The notes beneath the pieces were generated by a model that saw only the letters and a list, made by a program, of their open reading frames with translations, had not been told where the DNA came from and searched no databases. This document shows, in pieces, positions 43,326 through 53,027 of a stretch of DNA of 64,000 bases; the stretch's first letter is position 1, and every line of letters starts with the position of its first letter. Position numbers and translations under genes: made by a program. This DNA comes from DATKUC01 sp964577375 (GTDB lineage: Bacteria; Spirochaetota; Spirochaetia; DSM-27196; DATKUC01): the NCBI GenBank assembly GCA_964577375.1, contig CAZNYW010000011.1:19635-83634 (forward strand), read 5' to 3'.

Positions 43326-46010
43326 CTATCTTCCTTTGTGAGCAACTATTTCGTTGCGGTATTCGACCACCGGTGAGGAGGATTCCGCCTGAAGCGGCGC
43401 CTCCTCCCGGAAGGCAGGCTGCTGCTGTTCGCCGGCCGTCAGAACGGTACGCCGCCGTTCCATCCACCGGTGGAGCCTCATGCCGATCATGGCAATGGCG
43501 ATTGCCGCGATCAGGAGACCCGACAGTTGCGGAAACCAGTCGCCGAACCTTGTGTAGATCGTCAACGGAAAACGGGCGCGCGAAACTCTTGCCATCAGAT
43601 AGCCCTCGGTGTAGGCATCGGGGGCTCCTGCCTCGATTCGTCCGGTGGGATCGATGGAAACCGTGTAACCCGATTCCGTTGAGCGCAGAAGCGGGCGGCG
43701 GTTCTCAACGGCGCGGAACAGGGCGAAGATGCCGTGCTGTCGGCCCTCTACAGGATTCAACGACCAGTAGTCGTTGCTGATGTTTACAATCATCTGTGCG
43801 CCTCCCAGGACGTAACGGCGGACACCGTCGGGAAAGACGTCCTCGAAACAGATGGGCGTCGAGAAATCCGCATCCGGGTGGCTAAAGACGGAGTAGGAAT
43901 CGCCCACGCCCCAGTCGGAGATCTCGTACGTCTTGAACATGCTGTACAGGGCGGCGAACCTGGTCTTGTCCAGCGGGAAGTGTTCTCCGAAGGGCACAAG
44001 ATGAATCTTGTGATAGGCAGGGCTGCGCTGTCCGTCCGGACCGAGCAGTATGGAGGAGTTGAAGTTCTTGGCTACCAGCTTTCCCGACTCTTTCGCAAAG
44101 CCATGGTCCTGTGTACCGGTCAGGAGCCAGGTGCCGAGGCCGCGCTGATAGTCGAGAAACTGAGCCACGATCTTTCCCCAGTAGCTGTCGGCGCGGTCAG
44201 GGTCGGTCCACTCGCGGATATCGAGCATGAACGCACCTTCCGGCCAGACGACCAGATCGGGTTTCCCCGGTATCGACGCGACAGCTTGGTCGGTCAGCGA
44301 ATAGAGCCGGTCGAGGCTGTCGGTGTAGGGGTTTTTTCGGGGATCACAGTTGGGCTGGATCAGCGCTACGGTGATCGGACCGTCCGGCTGCGCCGCCGTG
44401 AGGCGGGACCTCACGTGCAGGAGAATCATCGTCCCGGCGGCAATCGAGACAAAAAGAAGGGCGCCGCTTGCGATTGCGGGCAGTCCGGCCGCGAATATCC
44501 TGCGACCGATCCGCGAAGACGCGGTCGTCGGCGACCACCGCCAGCCGGTAAATGGAGCTGCAAACATCCAGGCAAGTGATGAGTTGATCAGTACCACGAG
44601 GAAGTCGATCCCCCAGATACCGGTAACCGAGGCGATCTGGATGAGCGGAAGAAACCGGTACTGGCTCGTAGCCGCGATACCCCAGGGGTAGCCGACCATT
44701 CCGGTAGTCCTCAGCCAGTCGAACAGTACCCACGCAAGCGGGACCAGAATGAACCCCCACTTTCCCGAGGCTCTGGCAAGCAGAATGAGCGGAACCATGA
44801 ACAGCAGGTACTCCACGATTATCGTGATGCTTATCATGTGAAGAGAAATGTAGTCGTAGGTACCATGCCAGTAGTTGATGAAAAGGCCCTGCATGATTCC
44901 GAAGTAGACACCGCAGAAGATTGCGCGCCGCAGGTCGGCAGTTACGATTACGAAGAGAACGGGCACAAGCGATATCCAGGCCAGTGGCCCCGCGCCCTCC
45001 AGCGAAACTGCCGACGGAAACGACAGGGCAAAAAGCGCCGCGGAAATGAGAGTCAGGGGAATCGTCAGGCGAGGCAGCAGCTCACGCAGCCGTCCCAGGC
45101 GAAACCACTTTGCCTCAGGCAGCCTGAAGGGAACTGAGAGCGTCCGCCCGCGCAGGAGCCAGAACAGTCCGAGCAGCAGCAAGGAGGGAACATAGCGGGC
45201 TACCGCCTCCATTCGTTCGGCGGTGGTATTGATTGCCAGACGAAGCTGACCCGTTGTCGCGATGTATCGCTGCATGTAGTCCATGTTTGCATTTGTCGCA
45301 TAGATGAAGTTGAATAGAAAAAGTATCGACAGGGCGGCCCACACAATTTCCAGGAAGAGGAACCGCTGCCGTCCGACGATGAAGACGATTCCAACCCACG
45401 CCTGCAGTCCAAATACGAGCAGGACGAGCATATCGGCGGGGCCCAGCCCCTTGGTCGGCGCGCTGAGCTTTTTCTGGAACTCCAGCGGTCTTCCGTCGGT
45501 GCCCACACCGCGCAGCAGGCTCTGCAAATCGGGCGCGGAGAAATCGGTCCGCAAGAGCGCGGTGTCTCCAGTCGGGTCCCAGATAGCGATGTAGAGGTCG
45601 CAGCTCGTGGAGGTATTGTATACCCATCCGAGCGCAAACCGGCGCAGTCCAAGCTTTTTTGCCAGCACCTGGGCACTCTTGAAATCCAGCTCTTCGATCT
45701 GGGCTCTGTCGAAGTCGGGGTTTGTCCTGACGAAGTACTCGACAATGAAGCGGTGGCTCACAACCGCGTAGGACCGGGTGAGCGTGAGCTGGCGTTCGAG
45801 AAAGTTGTCGACCTCTTCGACCTCTGCGCCTGTCAACGTTGAGCTGTGAAGAGGAAAAAGAACGAGATTCGGCTTCTGGAGAAACGCGAGAGGGCCGACG
45901 AAGCAGAGCACGACCTCTATCACAGCCAGACCGAGCACCGAGATTCCAAAATACCGAAGGGTATTTCCGACCGTTCTGCCACCATGGTTCGTTTGTGTTT
46001 TCATGCTCAT
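43326..46010 (-). CDS. lnt: Apolipoprotein N-acyltransferase with an extra N-terminal domain
   Basis: About 894 aa against roughly 500 in typical Lnt. The C-terminal part is standard: six or more helices, then a nitrilase domain with LVVWPEGAFMLD (Glu), KIHLVPFGEHFPL (Lys) and TPICFEDVFP (Cys). It adds the third acyl chain to lipoproteins. The first 310 residues are extra: a membrane helix, a periplasmic segment (VEEVDNFLERQLTLTRSYAVVSH and ALGWVYNTS, a CsgG/LpoB-like pattern) and more helices. ATG 46010 is chosen over TTG 46076, with no strong ribosome site for either. Single gene, divergent from the sigma-54 activator. Confidence 0.85.
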   Translation of the reverse strand: MSMKTQTNHGGRTVGNTLRYFGISVLGLAVIEVVLCFVGPLAFLQKPNLVLFPLHSSTLTGAEVEEVDNFLERQLTLTRSYAVVSHRFIVEYFVRTNPDFDRAQIEELDFKSAQVLAKKLGLRRFALGWVYNTSTSCDLYIAIWDPTGDTALLRTDFSAPDLQSLLRGVGTDGRPLEFQKKLSAPTKGLGPADMLVLLVFGLQAWVGIVFIVGRQRFLFLEIVWAALSILFLFNFIYATNANMDYMQRYIATTGQLRLAINTTAERMEAVARYVPSLLLLGLFWLLRGRTLSVPFRLPEAKWFRLGRLRELLPRLTIPLTLISAALFALSFPSAVSLEGAGPLAWISLVPVLFVIVTADLRRAIFCGVYFGIMQGLFINYWHGTYDYISLHMISITIIVEYLLFMVPLILLARASGKWGFILVPLAWVLFDWLRTTGMVGYPWGIAATSQYRFLPLIQIASVTGIWGIDFLVVLINSSLAWMFAAPFTGWRWSPTTASSRIGRRIFAAGLPAIASGALLFVSIAAGTMILLHVRSRLTAAQPDGPITVALIQPNCDPRKNPYTDSLDRLYSLTDQAVASIPGKPDLVVWPEGAFMLDIREWTDPDRADSYWGKIVAQFLDYQRGLGTWLLTGTQDHGFAKESGKLVAKNFNSSILLGPDGQRSPAYHKIHLVPFGEHFPLDKTRFAALYSMFKTYEISDWGVGDSYSVFSHPDADFSTPICFEDVFPDGVRRYVLGGAQMIVNISNDYWSLNPVEGRQHGIFALFRAVENRRPLLRSTESGYTVSIDPTGRIEAGAPDAYTEGYLMARVSRARFPLTIYTRFGDWFPQLSGLLIAAIAIAMIGMRLHRWMERRRTVLTAGEQQQPAFREEAPLQAESSSPVVEYRNEIVAHKGR

Positions 46011-46080
46011 GCAGAAGCACGTTCCATGCCAGAGATAGGGGAAGCGCAAATCGTTTTTCAGTAAAGAGATAGCCAAACAT

Positions 46081-46140
46081 ATACCGGAACACCGGTATCA
46101 ACTTGCGGATATTCCAGGCGTCGATTTCAACCAAAGTTGA
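46081..46140. promoter_or_regulatory. Two inverted repeats between lnt and the response-regulator gene
   Basis: ATACCG-N6-CGGTAT (46081-46098) and TCAAC-N4-GTTGA (46127-46140). They lie in the divergent intergenic region and could be operators for either side; the second is about 14 bp upstream of the -35 of the regulator promoter. Function is inferred only. Confidence 0.4.
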
Positions 46141-46153
46141 TTCGTGTTGATCG

Positions 46154-46182
46154 TTGACGTCACCGGTGGGCGGGACTATAGT
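46154..46182 (+). promoter_or_regulatory. Sigma-70 promoter of the response-regulator/kinase operon
   Basis: TTGACG (46154-46159), 17-bp spacer, TATAGT (46177-46182). The expected start near 46189 gives a leader of about 48 bases before ATG 46237. Confidence 0.7.
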
Positions 46183-46236
46183 TAGCTATCACCCTACAAG
46201 TTTGCATCGTTCGGATCCGACGCCGGGGGCTGTGTC

Positions 46237-47643
46237 ATGAAGAACCGCACACTAACTGAACGTCCTGTGCTGCTCGTTGACGACGAACAGACGATTCTCA
46301 ACGGGATTTCAAACGTTCTTGCCGGTGCCGGAGTCACCTCCATCATTACCTGCTCGGACGCGCGGGAAGTTCGCTCGGTCGTCGAGCGCGAACAGGTGGA
46401 AGTCGTTCTTCTCGACCTTGCAATGCCGTATATCCGGGGGGAGGTTCTGCTGAAGCAACTGCAGGAAAGCCATCCAGAGATCCCGGTGATCATCGTAACT
46501 GCGTCCGATGATCTGGGAACGGCAGTCCAGTGCATGAAAGAGGGTGCGTTCGATTACATGGTGAAGGCCGTAGAGCCGAGCCGCCTCATCAGCGGAGTGA
46601 AACGCGCGCTCGAAATGCGAAGGCTGTCGCGGCAGTACACGAATCTCAAGGAGCATCTGCTTTCCGATGGAATAGAACATCCCGAAGCATTCGCATCGAT
46701 CGTTACCGTGAGTCCGCGGCTGCACGCGATCTTCCGGTTTGTCGAGTCGATTGCGCCCACCTCGGAAACCGTGCTTGTTACCGGCGAAACCGGCACGGGT
46801 AAGGAGTTGATCGCCGAGGCGCTCCACGCCCTCAGCGGGAGAATCGGCTCACTCGTGAAGGTGAACAGCGCCGGTCTGGACGACAACATATTCTCCGATA
46901 CCCTGTTCGGCCACTCGCGCGGAGCGTTCACCGGTGCCGAAGGTCAGAGAAAGGGGCTGGCGCAGCAGGCCGAGGAGGGGACTCTCTTTCTCGATGAGAT
47001 CGGGGATCTCTCTGGTGCAAGCCAGATCAAGCTTCTGCGGCTGATCGAGAGCCACGAGTACTACCCGCTCGGGTCGGACCTCCCGCGATTGACCAGTGCG
47101 CGCTTCGTGGTTGCAACAAATCGCGATCTTTCCCGCGAGGTATCTTCCGGGAGCTTTCGGCGCGATCTCTACTATCGCCTGCAGACCCACGAGGTGAGAC
47201 TTCCACCCCTTCGCGAGCGTAAAGAGGATATCCCTCATCTGCTGAACTGTTTTCTCGACAAGGCGGCCGCGGATCTGGGCAAAGAACGACTTGCCGTCCC
47301 ACGGGAGCTTTTTACCCTGCTGAATACCTATGATTTTCCCGGCAACGTACGTGAGCTGCGATCGATGGTCTACAGCGCAGTGAGCCGGCAGAAACAGAAG
47401 ACGCTTTCCCTTTCCACCTTTCGCGAGGCGATGGGACGAAGGGAAACCGATCCGACGCCTGAAGGAGAACCGAATCGCCTCGAGTTTCCCGAACGGCTGC
47501 CGAGTCTGAAGGAGACGGTAGAAGCACTTACGGACGAGGCGCTGCGCCGGTCGAACGGAAATCAGTCGATTGCTGCAGGGATGATGGGCATCAGTCCTCA
47601 AGCGTTGAGCAAGAGACTGTCGCGTCGTCACGGGAGACGGTGA
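46237..47643 (+). CDS. NtrC-type sigma-54-dependent response regulator
   Basis: 468 aa. Receiver (VLLVDDEQTIL; phospho-Asp in VVLLDLAMP; conserved Lys in YMVKAVEP), AAA+ domain with Walker A GETGTGKE, the sigma-54 contact loop GAFTGA (SRGAFTGAEG), Walker B TLFLDEIGDLS, and DFPGNVRELRSM. The C-terminal Fis-type helix-turn-helix (IAAGMMGISPQALSKRLSRR) binds enhancers. All residues needed for sigma-54 activation are there. Its TGA overlaps the kinase start, so this is a cognate pair. Target genes are unknown; gltB is one sigma-54 promoter in this window. Confidence 0.93.
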   Translation: MKNRTLTERPVLLVDDEQTILNGISNVLAGAGVTSIITCSDAREVRSVVEREQVEVVLLDLAMPYIRGEVLLKQLQESHPEIPVIIVTASDDLGTAVQCMKEGAFDYMVKAVEPSRLISGVKRALEMRRLSRQYTNLKEHLLSDGIEHPEAFASIVTVSPRLHAIFRFVESIAPTSETVLVTGETGTGKELIAEALHALSGRIGSLVKVNSAGLDDNIFSDTLFGHSRGAFTGAEGQRKGLAQQAEEGTLFLDEIGDLSGASQIKLLRLIESHEYYPLGSDLPRLTSARFVVATNRDLSREVSSGSFRRDLYYRLQTHEVRLPPLRERKEDIPHLLNCFLDKAAADLGKERLAVPRELFTLLNTYDFPGNVRELRSMVYSAVSRQKQKTLSLSTFREAMGRRETDPTPEGEPNRLEFPERLPSLKETVEALTDEALRRSNGNQSIAAGMMGISPQALSKRLSRRHGRR

Positions 47644-50198
47644 TGACCTGGTTTCGACTGAACGCGATGGCCGTCGGCTCGCTCACGACGACGCTCCTGC
47701 TTGGAGTCATTACCGGATATTTGCTCGGCATGAGACACAAGGGCAAGGATACCTGGTATCTCACCGGGTATCTCGGAGCGCTCTTTCTGCTTCTGCTGTC
47801 CTATACTCTCCGGTACTCGATCTTCTCATATTTCGGCCTCGCTACCGGACAGATGGCGAATCTGATTGTGTTCGGCGGAACGTGTCTCATCCAGTTTGCC
47901 TACTGGTTCGGGGGAAATCCCTACCGTCGCGAATCGCGCTGGATCCTGATCGGAGCACTTGCAGCCGACATTGTTGCCTGGGTGACGCTTTTCGTTCCCG
48001 CCCGTTATCCGGCGATCTACGACTTTCGCGCCGAGTACTTCACCTACGATTTCGACGCACGGGTGAGCCTTATTGCGCTGGGCGAGTACCTTTGGGCACT
48101 CGTCGTATTCGTTCGAAAGGTCGCGCTGACCGATGAGCGTGCCGCCGGCGGGTACACCAGCTGGTTCCGGAGAGTTCTTCATCCGGCGGGCCGGATTGCG
48201 CGTTCGCACCGGGACTTTGCCCTGCTCACGCTCGCGACCATCCCCGTCTCCATGCAGTTTGTACTGCTGCAGACACGATTGATTTCGCGAGTGACCTACG
48301 CGCTGATCTTCAACATTGCGTCGCTTTTGATCTGTCTCCTGATCTTCGTGACCTATATCAACAACTCACCGCGGCCCACCAGTTTTCTTGCGAGAATGAT
48401 CGGGATTTCACTGTCGGTGCTGCTGGTCACATTCGGCATCGCCTCGAATGCAGTGATGCCGATAGTGGAGCGGACGCTGATGGAGGGGTATCGGACCGAC
48501 GCCTCACTTGCCCGTCTGGCGGTAGAAACCCGCAACTATCACCGTCTGCCGGCTGATGTGAAATACGTCATATCCTCGGCCGGGGACCGCGGCACGATAC
48601 GATATCTGCTTCCTGCCGCCGCCAGTACGGTCTCTTCGCTCATCGACGAGGCAAGCGCGGGTCGGCTTCCGCTCCGGATGACGGATGATTCGGCCCCGGT
48701 TTTCCACTACGTGGATCTTCACGACACAGGCTCGTTTTACTTCTCATATGCGTCGAGCTACGGTGATACGACCTACTGGGTGGGCTTCTCTTACGCTGCC
48801 TACCGGTCTGCGGTACACGAGTTCGCTGCGAAGCTTGCGCTCGGGGTGCTGATTGCCTGCGCGGTCGTCGTTCTCGGATTCCCGTTCATCTTCGGCAGGA
48901 CGCTGATCCGTCCGTTGAATGCGTTGCTCGACGGTGTCGGACGCGTGACTGCGGGGAACTTTCGCCGGTTTGTCGACGTCGTCTCGGACGACGAGATTGG
49001 ACAGCTCGCGCGCGGCTACAACCGGATGATAACCTCATTGCAGAGCATGGAAGGAAATTTCAAGGCGCTGGCCGAAAATGCGTACGACGCGATCGTGATC
49101 ATCTCGCGCGATGGAGTGATCCTGTTCGCAAACAGCCGCGCGGGTGAGATGGTCGGAACAGCAGCGGAAGATCTGTGCGGAAGGCGCTTCGCCGAGCTGG
49201 TGCCCGCGGGTGAAGCGGAGCGGCTGTGGGAAAAACTCCGCATCAGGACGGGCGGACTCAGGAGCGCGGAGTCGTACGAGACCAGCGTGAGGCGCACCGA
49301 CCACGGCTTGCTGCCCGTGGAGATCAGCGCGGCATCGACCATGTGGCAGAGGACGCCCTCAGTCGTCGTGATCGTGCGTGATGTGTCGCAGCGGAAACTT
49401 GCCGAAGAGCTGCTTCGAAGTCAGCAGCAGGAGCTGATGCGCACCGACAAGCTCGCCTCCCTGGGGGAGCTTGTCGCCGGGACCGCTCACGAGGTGAACA
49501 ATCCCAATCAGGCTATCATGATGAACGCGCGGTTCCTCATGGAGGGGACACCGCGGCTCTTCTCGCTTGCCGAACGCGCCGGTGCACTGGACGGTCCGGT
49601 GACCATTTCCGGCAGACCGTATGACGAGTTCAAGGACGCCTGCGATTCTGCGCTTCACGACATCGAAAAGAGCGCCCTCCGAATCGATCATATCGTTGGC
49701 GAGCTGAAGCGATTTGTGAAGGGGAAAAAGCCCGAGAACGTTCCGGTAGACCTCAACCGGGTGGTCGCGGAGGTGGTGGATCTTTCGCGTGTCATGATCG
49801 AGAAGAGAACTTCGATGTTTTCGATTCAGATCGCGTCGGAGGCTCTTGTGGTGCGCGGTGATTTCGTCGCGCTCGAACAGGTAGTTCTCAATCTCATTGA
49901 AAATGCATGCCAGGCACTCCCGGGACGGGACCGCGCGATTCGTGTCTCAACGCTCGCAGATGAAAAAAACGGTGAAGTCGTTCTGCGCGTGGAGGACGAA
50001 GGCGTCGGCATTGCGGAAGAGAATATAGCGCGCGTCACGGAGCCGTTTTTCAGCACCCGCGCCGAGACCGGCGGGACGGGGCTGGGTCTGTCCATCACCA
50101 ACCGCATCGTGCGTGACATGCATGGCAGCCTGCAGTTCGAATCCGGAGACGGCAGCGGAACACGGGTCACGGTGCGGCTCCCGGCGACGGGCTCCTGA
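47643..50198 (+). CDS. Membrane sensor histidine kinase (multi-TM, HAMP, PAS)
   Basis: About 851 aa. The N-terminal 250 residues hold six or seven membrane helices (GSLTTTLLLGVITGYLLGM first), then a periplasmic segment of about 120 residues, another helix, HAMP (LIRPLNALLDGVG), PAS (ALAENAYDAIVIIS), HisKA with His in AGTAHEVNNPNQA, and HATPase (NLIENACQALPG; GTGLGLSITNRI). The many-helix front resembles 7TM sensor modules. ATG 47643 with GGGAGA upstream is used rather than GTG 47640. Cognate to the overlapping regulator. Confidence 0.9.
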   Translation: MTWFRLNAMAVGSLTTTLLLGVITGYLLGMRHKGKDTWYLTGYLGALFLLLLSYTLRYSIFSYFGLATGQMANLIVFGGTCLIQFAYWFGGNPYRRESRWILIGALAADIVAWVTLFVPARYPAIYDFRAEYFTYDFDARVSLIALGEYLWALVVFVRKVALTDERAAGGYTSWFRRVLHPAGRIARSHRDFALLTLATIPVSMQFVLLQTRLISRVTYALIFNIASLLICLLIFVTYINNSPRPTSFLARMIGISLSVLLVTFGIASNAVMPIVERTLMEGYRTDASLARLAVETRNYHRLPADVKYVISSAGDRGTIRYLLPAAASTVSSLIDEASAGRLPLRMTDDSAPVFHYVDLHDTGSFYFSYASSYGDTTYWVGFSYAAYRSAVHEFAAKLALGVLIACAVVVLGFPFIFGRTLIRPLNALLDGVGRVTAGNFRRFVDVVSDDEIGQLARGYNRMITSLQSMEGNFKALAENAYDAIVIISRDGVILFANSRAGEMVGTAAEDLCGRRFAELVPAGEAERLWEKLRIRTGGLRSAESYETSVRRTDHGLLPVEISAASTMWQRTPSVVVIVRDVSQRKLAEELLRSQQQELMRTDKLASLGELVAGTAHEVNNPNQAIMMNARFLMEGTPRLFSLAERAGALDGPVTISGRPYDEFKDACDSALHDIEKSALRIDHIVGELKRFVKGKKPENVPVDLNRVVAEVVDLSRVMIEKRTSMFSIQIASEALVVRGDFVALEQVVLNLIENACQALPGRDRAIRVSTLADEKNGEVVLRVEDEGVGIAEENIARVTEPFFSTRAETGGTGLGLSITNRIVRDMHGSLQFESGDGSGTRVTVRLPATGS

Positions 50199-50230
50199 TC
50201 CGGAGCGGCGAGCGCGCAGCCGATCCTCCG

Positions 50231-52804
50231 CTATTTCGGCTGCAACGTCAGCCTGCCTTCGAGGTGCTTGTCGACGTCGGTCCGTGCAAAGAGCTCCGGG
50301 TGGTATTGCACCTTGATCCACCGGTCGGTGAAGTCGTTGTAGTGTCGATTGCCGGGGTGCCCGCTCTCTCCCATCGGGATAATGGAGACAGCGTCGTTCA
50401 TATGAGCCATGTCGATGATGAACCGCATCGAGGGGATGTGCTCCACCTCGAAGGGCTTCTTGCGCTTCCATGCCAGCGCATCGACCTGCGTGGCTCCGCT
50501 GCCGATGGGATAGGGACCGCGGTTGAATATGTTCTCGATCAGTTTGATACCGGATTTTCCCAGGGTCGGGTTGACGAAGGTGATTGTATGAGATCTGTCC
50601 CACCGCCACGCTTTCGGATTGGTGCCCTGTTTCCTGACCAGCTTGCGATAGCCCATCCTGAACGCGCGGACGAGTATTTCGTCGCGGGTCTCCCTGGCCG
50701 GCGTCGTCGTATCGTCCCACAGCAGGTAGTCGGGATGCCGCAGGAGATAGTGCACTGCGTTTTCCGCCCGTGCCCCGGCTGCCATCGGCCACTCGGATTC
50801 CGGATACTGGTCGCGAAAGATCTCGGTGACAAGCTGCTCCCAGAAGTAGGCGTAGAGCGCCGCCTGAGCGCTGTCGCCGGACATGCGACCGTCCCACGAG
50901 GACAGAAGACCGCGTGCGGCTTCAATGCGCTTCTGCTCCTTCTGTCGGTCTTCCCTGAACTTCTGCTGGTCGCTCTTGCCAAGTTCCTTCAACTTCTCCT
51001 CGTCTATATGCCGTTCGAGAGGGGTCGGAGAGAGGTCGAGACTTTTCAGTGCCGCGATTAACTCCGGCGCGAGGAAGTTGTACTTGTCGGCCTGGATGGC
51101 CTCGAAGTCACTTAGGCTCATCTGGTCCTTGTGCGACTCGATCATCGCGACGATGCGGCGCGCACGATATCCGTAGTCCAGCTCCGTGCCGAGGAGGAAC
51201 CTGTACGCAGGTCCGGCGGGCGGGTTATTGGCATTGACGATGTAGCCCTTCGACGGGTTCAACGACCTCGGCAGATCGTCGAAGGGTATGAACCCCTTCC
51301 ATTCAAACCGGGAGTTCCACCCGGGTACCGGGGCCTCACCGGAACCGATTTCCCGGATCGGGATGCGGCCGACCGATTGAAACGCAATGTTGCCGTCGGT
51401 ATCAGCATACATGACATTCAGGTCCGGGGCGGTCCAGAGTCGAAGCGCGGCGCGGAACTCGCCGTAGTTGCGGGCCCGGTCGAGCCGGAGCATGGAGCTC
51501 AGAACGCTCGACGGCTCGAGCGTTGCCCATCGGAGCGTGACCGCAGTCAGGGTGAGGTCGCCCGGAAAGGGTGAGATCCCCTGTTCGAGGAATCCCTCCA
51601 GCGCGCTTCGCGACCCGTGGTCGCTGAGAACAGGACCGTGGCGGGTGAGGCGCACCCTCAGACGATAGGGTTCCTGTTCGCCCTTGATCTTTATCTCCTC
51701 ATACACACTCTTCATGTCCTGCCAGGTACCATCGACCAGATACTGATCGGGATTTTCCGGATTGATCTTTTCCGTGTAGAGGTCCTGGACGTCGCCCTCG
51801 AGCGCCGTCATCCCCCAGGCAATATGTCCGTTGTGTCCTGCGACGATTCCCGGATCGCCCGGCAGGGAGAAACCGTAGACGTTATAGGGGCATTCAGCAG
51901 TCGGGCCAACCTTTCCGTCCGCGGTGATGCCGTGAAGTCCGATCTCGTACCAGATAGAGGGTGCCTGAAGGTCGAGGTGCATGTCGTTCGCCAGGATCGG
52001 TTTTCCGGACGCACTGCGGGACCCGGAGACGACCCACGCATTGGAGCCGGTGCTCTTTGCGCTTCCGAGCATGGCCACCATCGCCGCGCCGACATTGGGA
52101 GCGGCCGTGAGCTCGGAGTTCGATACCGTGAAGGGCATCTCCGGACGGTACGGGGAAAACAGCTCGGGCAGACCCCTGGTGCCTATGGTATGCATGAGGC
52201 GGCTCATGAGGACTTCGCCCTCCCAGCTGTCCTCCAGATTGAGTGCCATCATCTTTGCCCACTCGAGAGAGTTCGCCGGGGTCCACGGATCCACCTTTGT
52301 CTTTACGCCGGTGAGGTTGAGGAGCAGGAACTCGAGACCGAGCCGAGGCGGACTCCGGTGCGAGATATAGGCGTTGACTCCCGCAGAATACGCTTCGAGA
52401 ACTGCGCGGGTCTGAGAGTCCGCCTGCTCGTATTCCAGTTTTGCCACGCGGGCAATTCCGAGGGTTCGCAGAAAGATGTCAGTCTGCAGCTGCGAAGGGC
52501 CGAAAAGTTCTGAGAGCCTTCCCTCTCCTATGCGGCGGGAGAATTCCATCTGCCAGAACCGGTCCTGCGCGTGCACATATCCCTCGGCGAAAAAAAGATC
52601 GTGAGTAGTCCGCGCGTAGATATGGGGAATGCCGTACCTGTCCCGCTCAATGCTCACCGGATAGTTTAGACCGTCGAGATGGACGGTCCCGCGAGTCTGG
52701 GGAAAGGACATACGCGTTACATATATCACAGCGACGAATACTATGATGGCGAGCGCGGCGAGCGCTGCGGCTATGATAATCAATACGCGATGTGACCTGC
52801 GCAT
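50231..52804 (-). CDS. Penicillin-acylase family N-terminal-nucleophile hydrolase
   Basis: 857 aa. A membrane helix or signal (VLIIIAAALAALAIIVFVAVI) leads the alpha chain. The mature beta chain should begin at Ser in GSNAWVVSGSRS, preceded by the spacer; NDMHLDLQAPSIWYEIGLHG and WGMTALEGDVQDLY follow as in penicillin G acylases and acyl-homoserine-lactone acylases. Likely exported, self-cleaving and amide-hydrolysing; the substrate cannot be predicted. It stands alone, with a 220-base divergent gap to the LrgA gene. Confidence 0.88.
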   Translation of the reverse strand: MRRSHRVLIIIAAALAALAIIVFVAVIYVTRMSFPQTRGTVHLDGLNYPVSIERDRYGIPHIYARTTHDLFFAEGYVHAQDRFWQMEFSRRIGEGRLSELFGPSQLQTDIFLRTLGIARVAKLEYEQADSQTRAVLEAYSAGVNAYISHRSPPRLGLEFLLLNLTGVKTKVDPWTPANSLEWAKMMALNLEDSWEGEVLMSRLMHTIGTRGLPELFSPYRPEMPFTVSNSELTAAPNVGAAMVAMLGSAKSTGSNAWVVSGSRSASGKPILANDMHLDLQAPSIWYEIGLHGITADGKVGPTAECPYNVYGFSLPGDPGIVAGHNGHIAWGMTALEGDVQDLYTEKINPENPDQYLVDGTWQDMKSVYEEIKIKGEQEPYRLRVRLTRHGPVLSDHGSRSALEGFLEQGISPFPGDLTLTAVTLRWATLEPSSVLSSMLRLDRARNYGEFRAALRLWTAPDLNVMYADTDGNIAFQSVGRIPIREIGSGEAPVPGWNSRFEWKGFIPFDDLPRSLNPSKGYIVNANNPPAGPAYRFLLGTELDYGYRARRIVAMIESHKDQMSLSDFEAIQADKYNFLAPELIAALKSLDLSPTPLERHIDEEKLKELGKSDQQKFREDRQKEQKRIEAARGLLSSWDGRMSGDSAQAALYAYFWEQLVTEIFRDQYPESEWPMAAGARAENAVHYLLRHPDYLLWDDTTTPARETRDEILVRAFRMGYRKLVRKQGTNPKAWRWDRSHTITFVNPTLGKSGIKLIENIFNRGPYPIGSGATQVDALAWKRKKPFEVEHIPSMRFIIDMAHMNDAVSIIPMGESGHPGNRHYNDFTDRWIKVQYHPELFARTDVDKHLEGRLTLQPK

Positions 52805-53027
52805 TCGATGACCTCCTCGCGAGGGAGCTCATCGGTGATCGGGCGCGTTGAATCGGTGTGGAGTCGGTACCGCGCACCCGCATAGCTGCAGTCAACTTTC
52901 TCGCGCTGATCAATTATAAACCTTTGAACCCCGTTCTCGGAGAAAAATGTCCGACGCGGGAGCCCCCCGAGGAGAAGTTCGAGCGGGTGGAAGTTGACAC
53001 CATTCGGCGAACATCGCACCATAGGTC

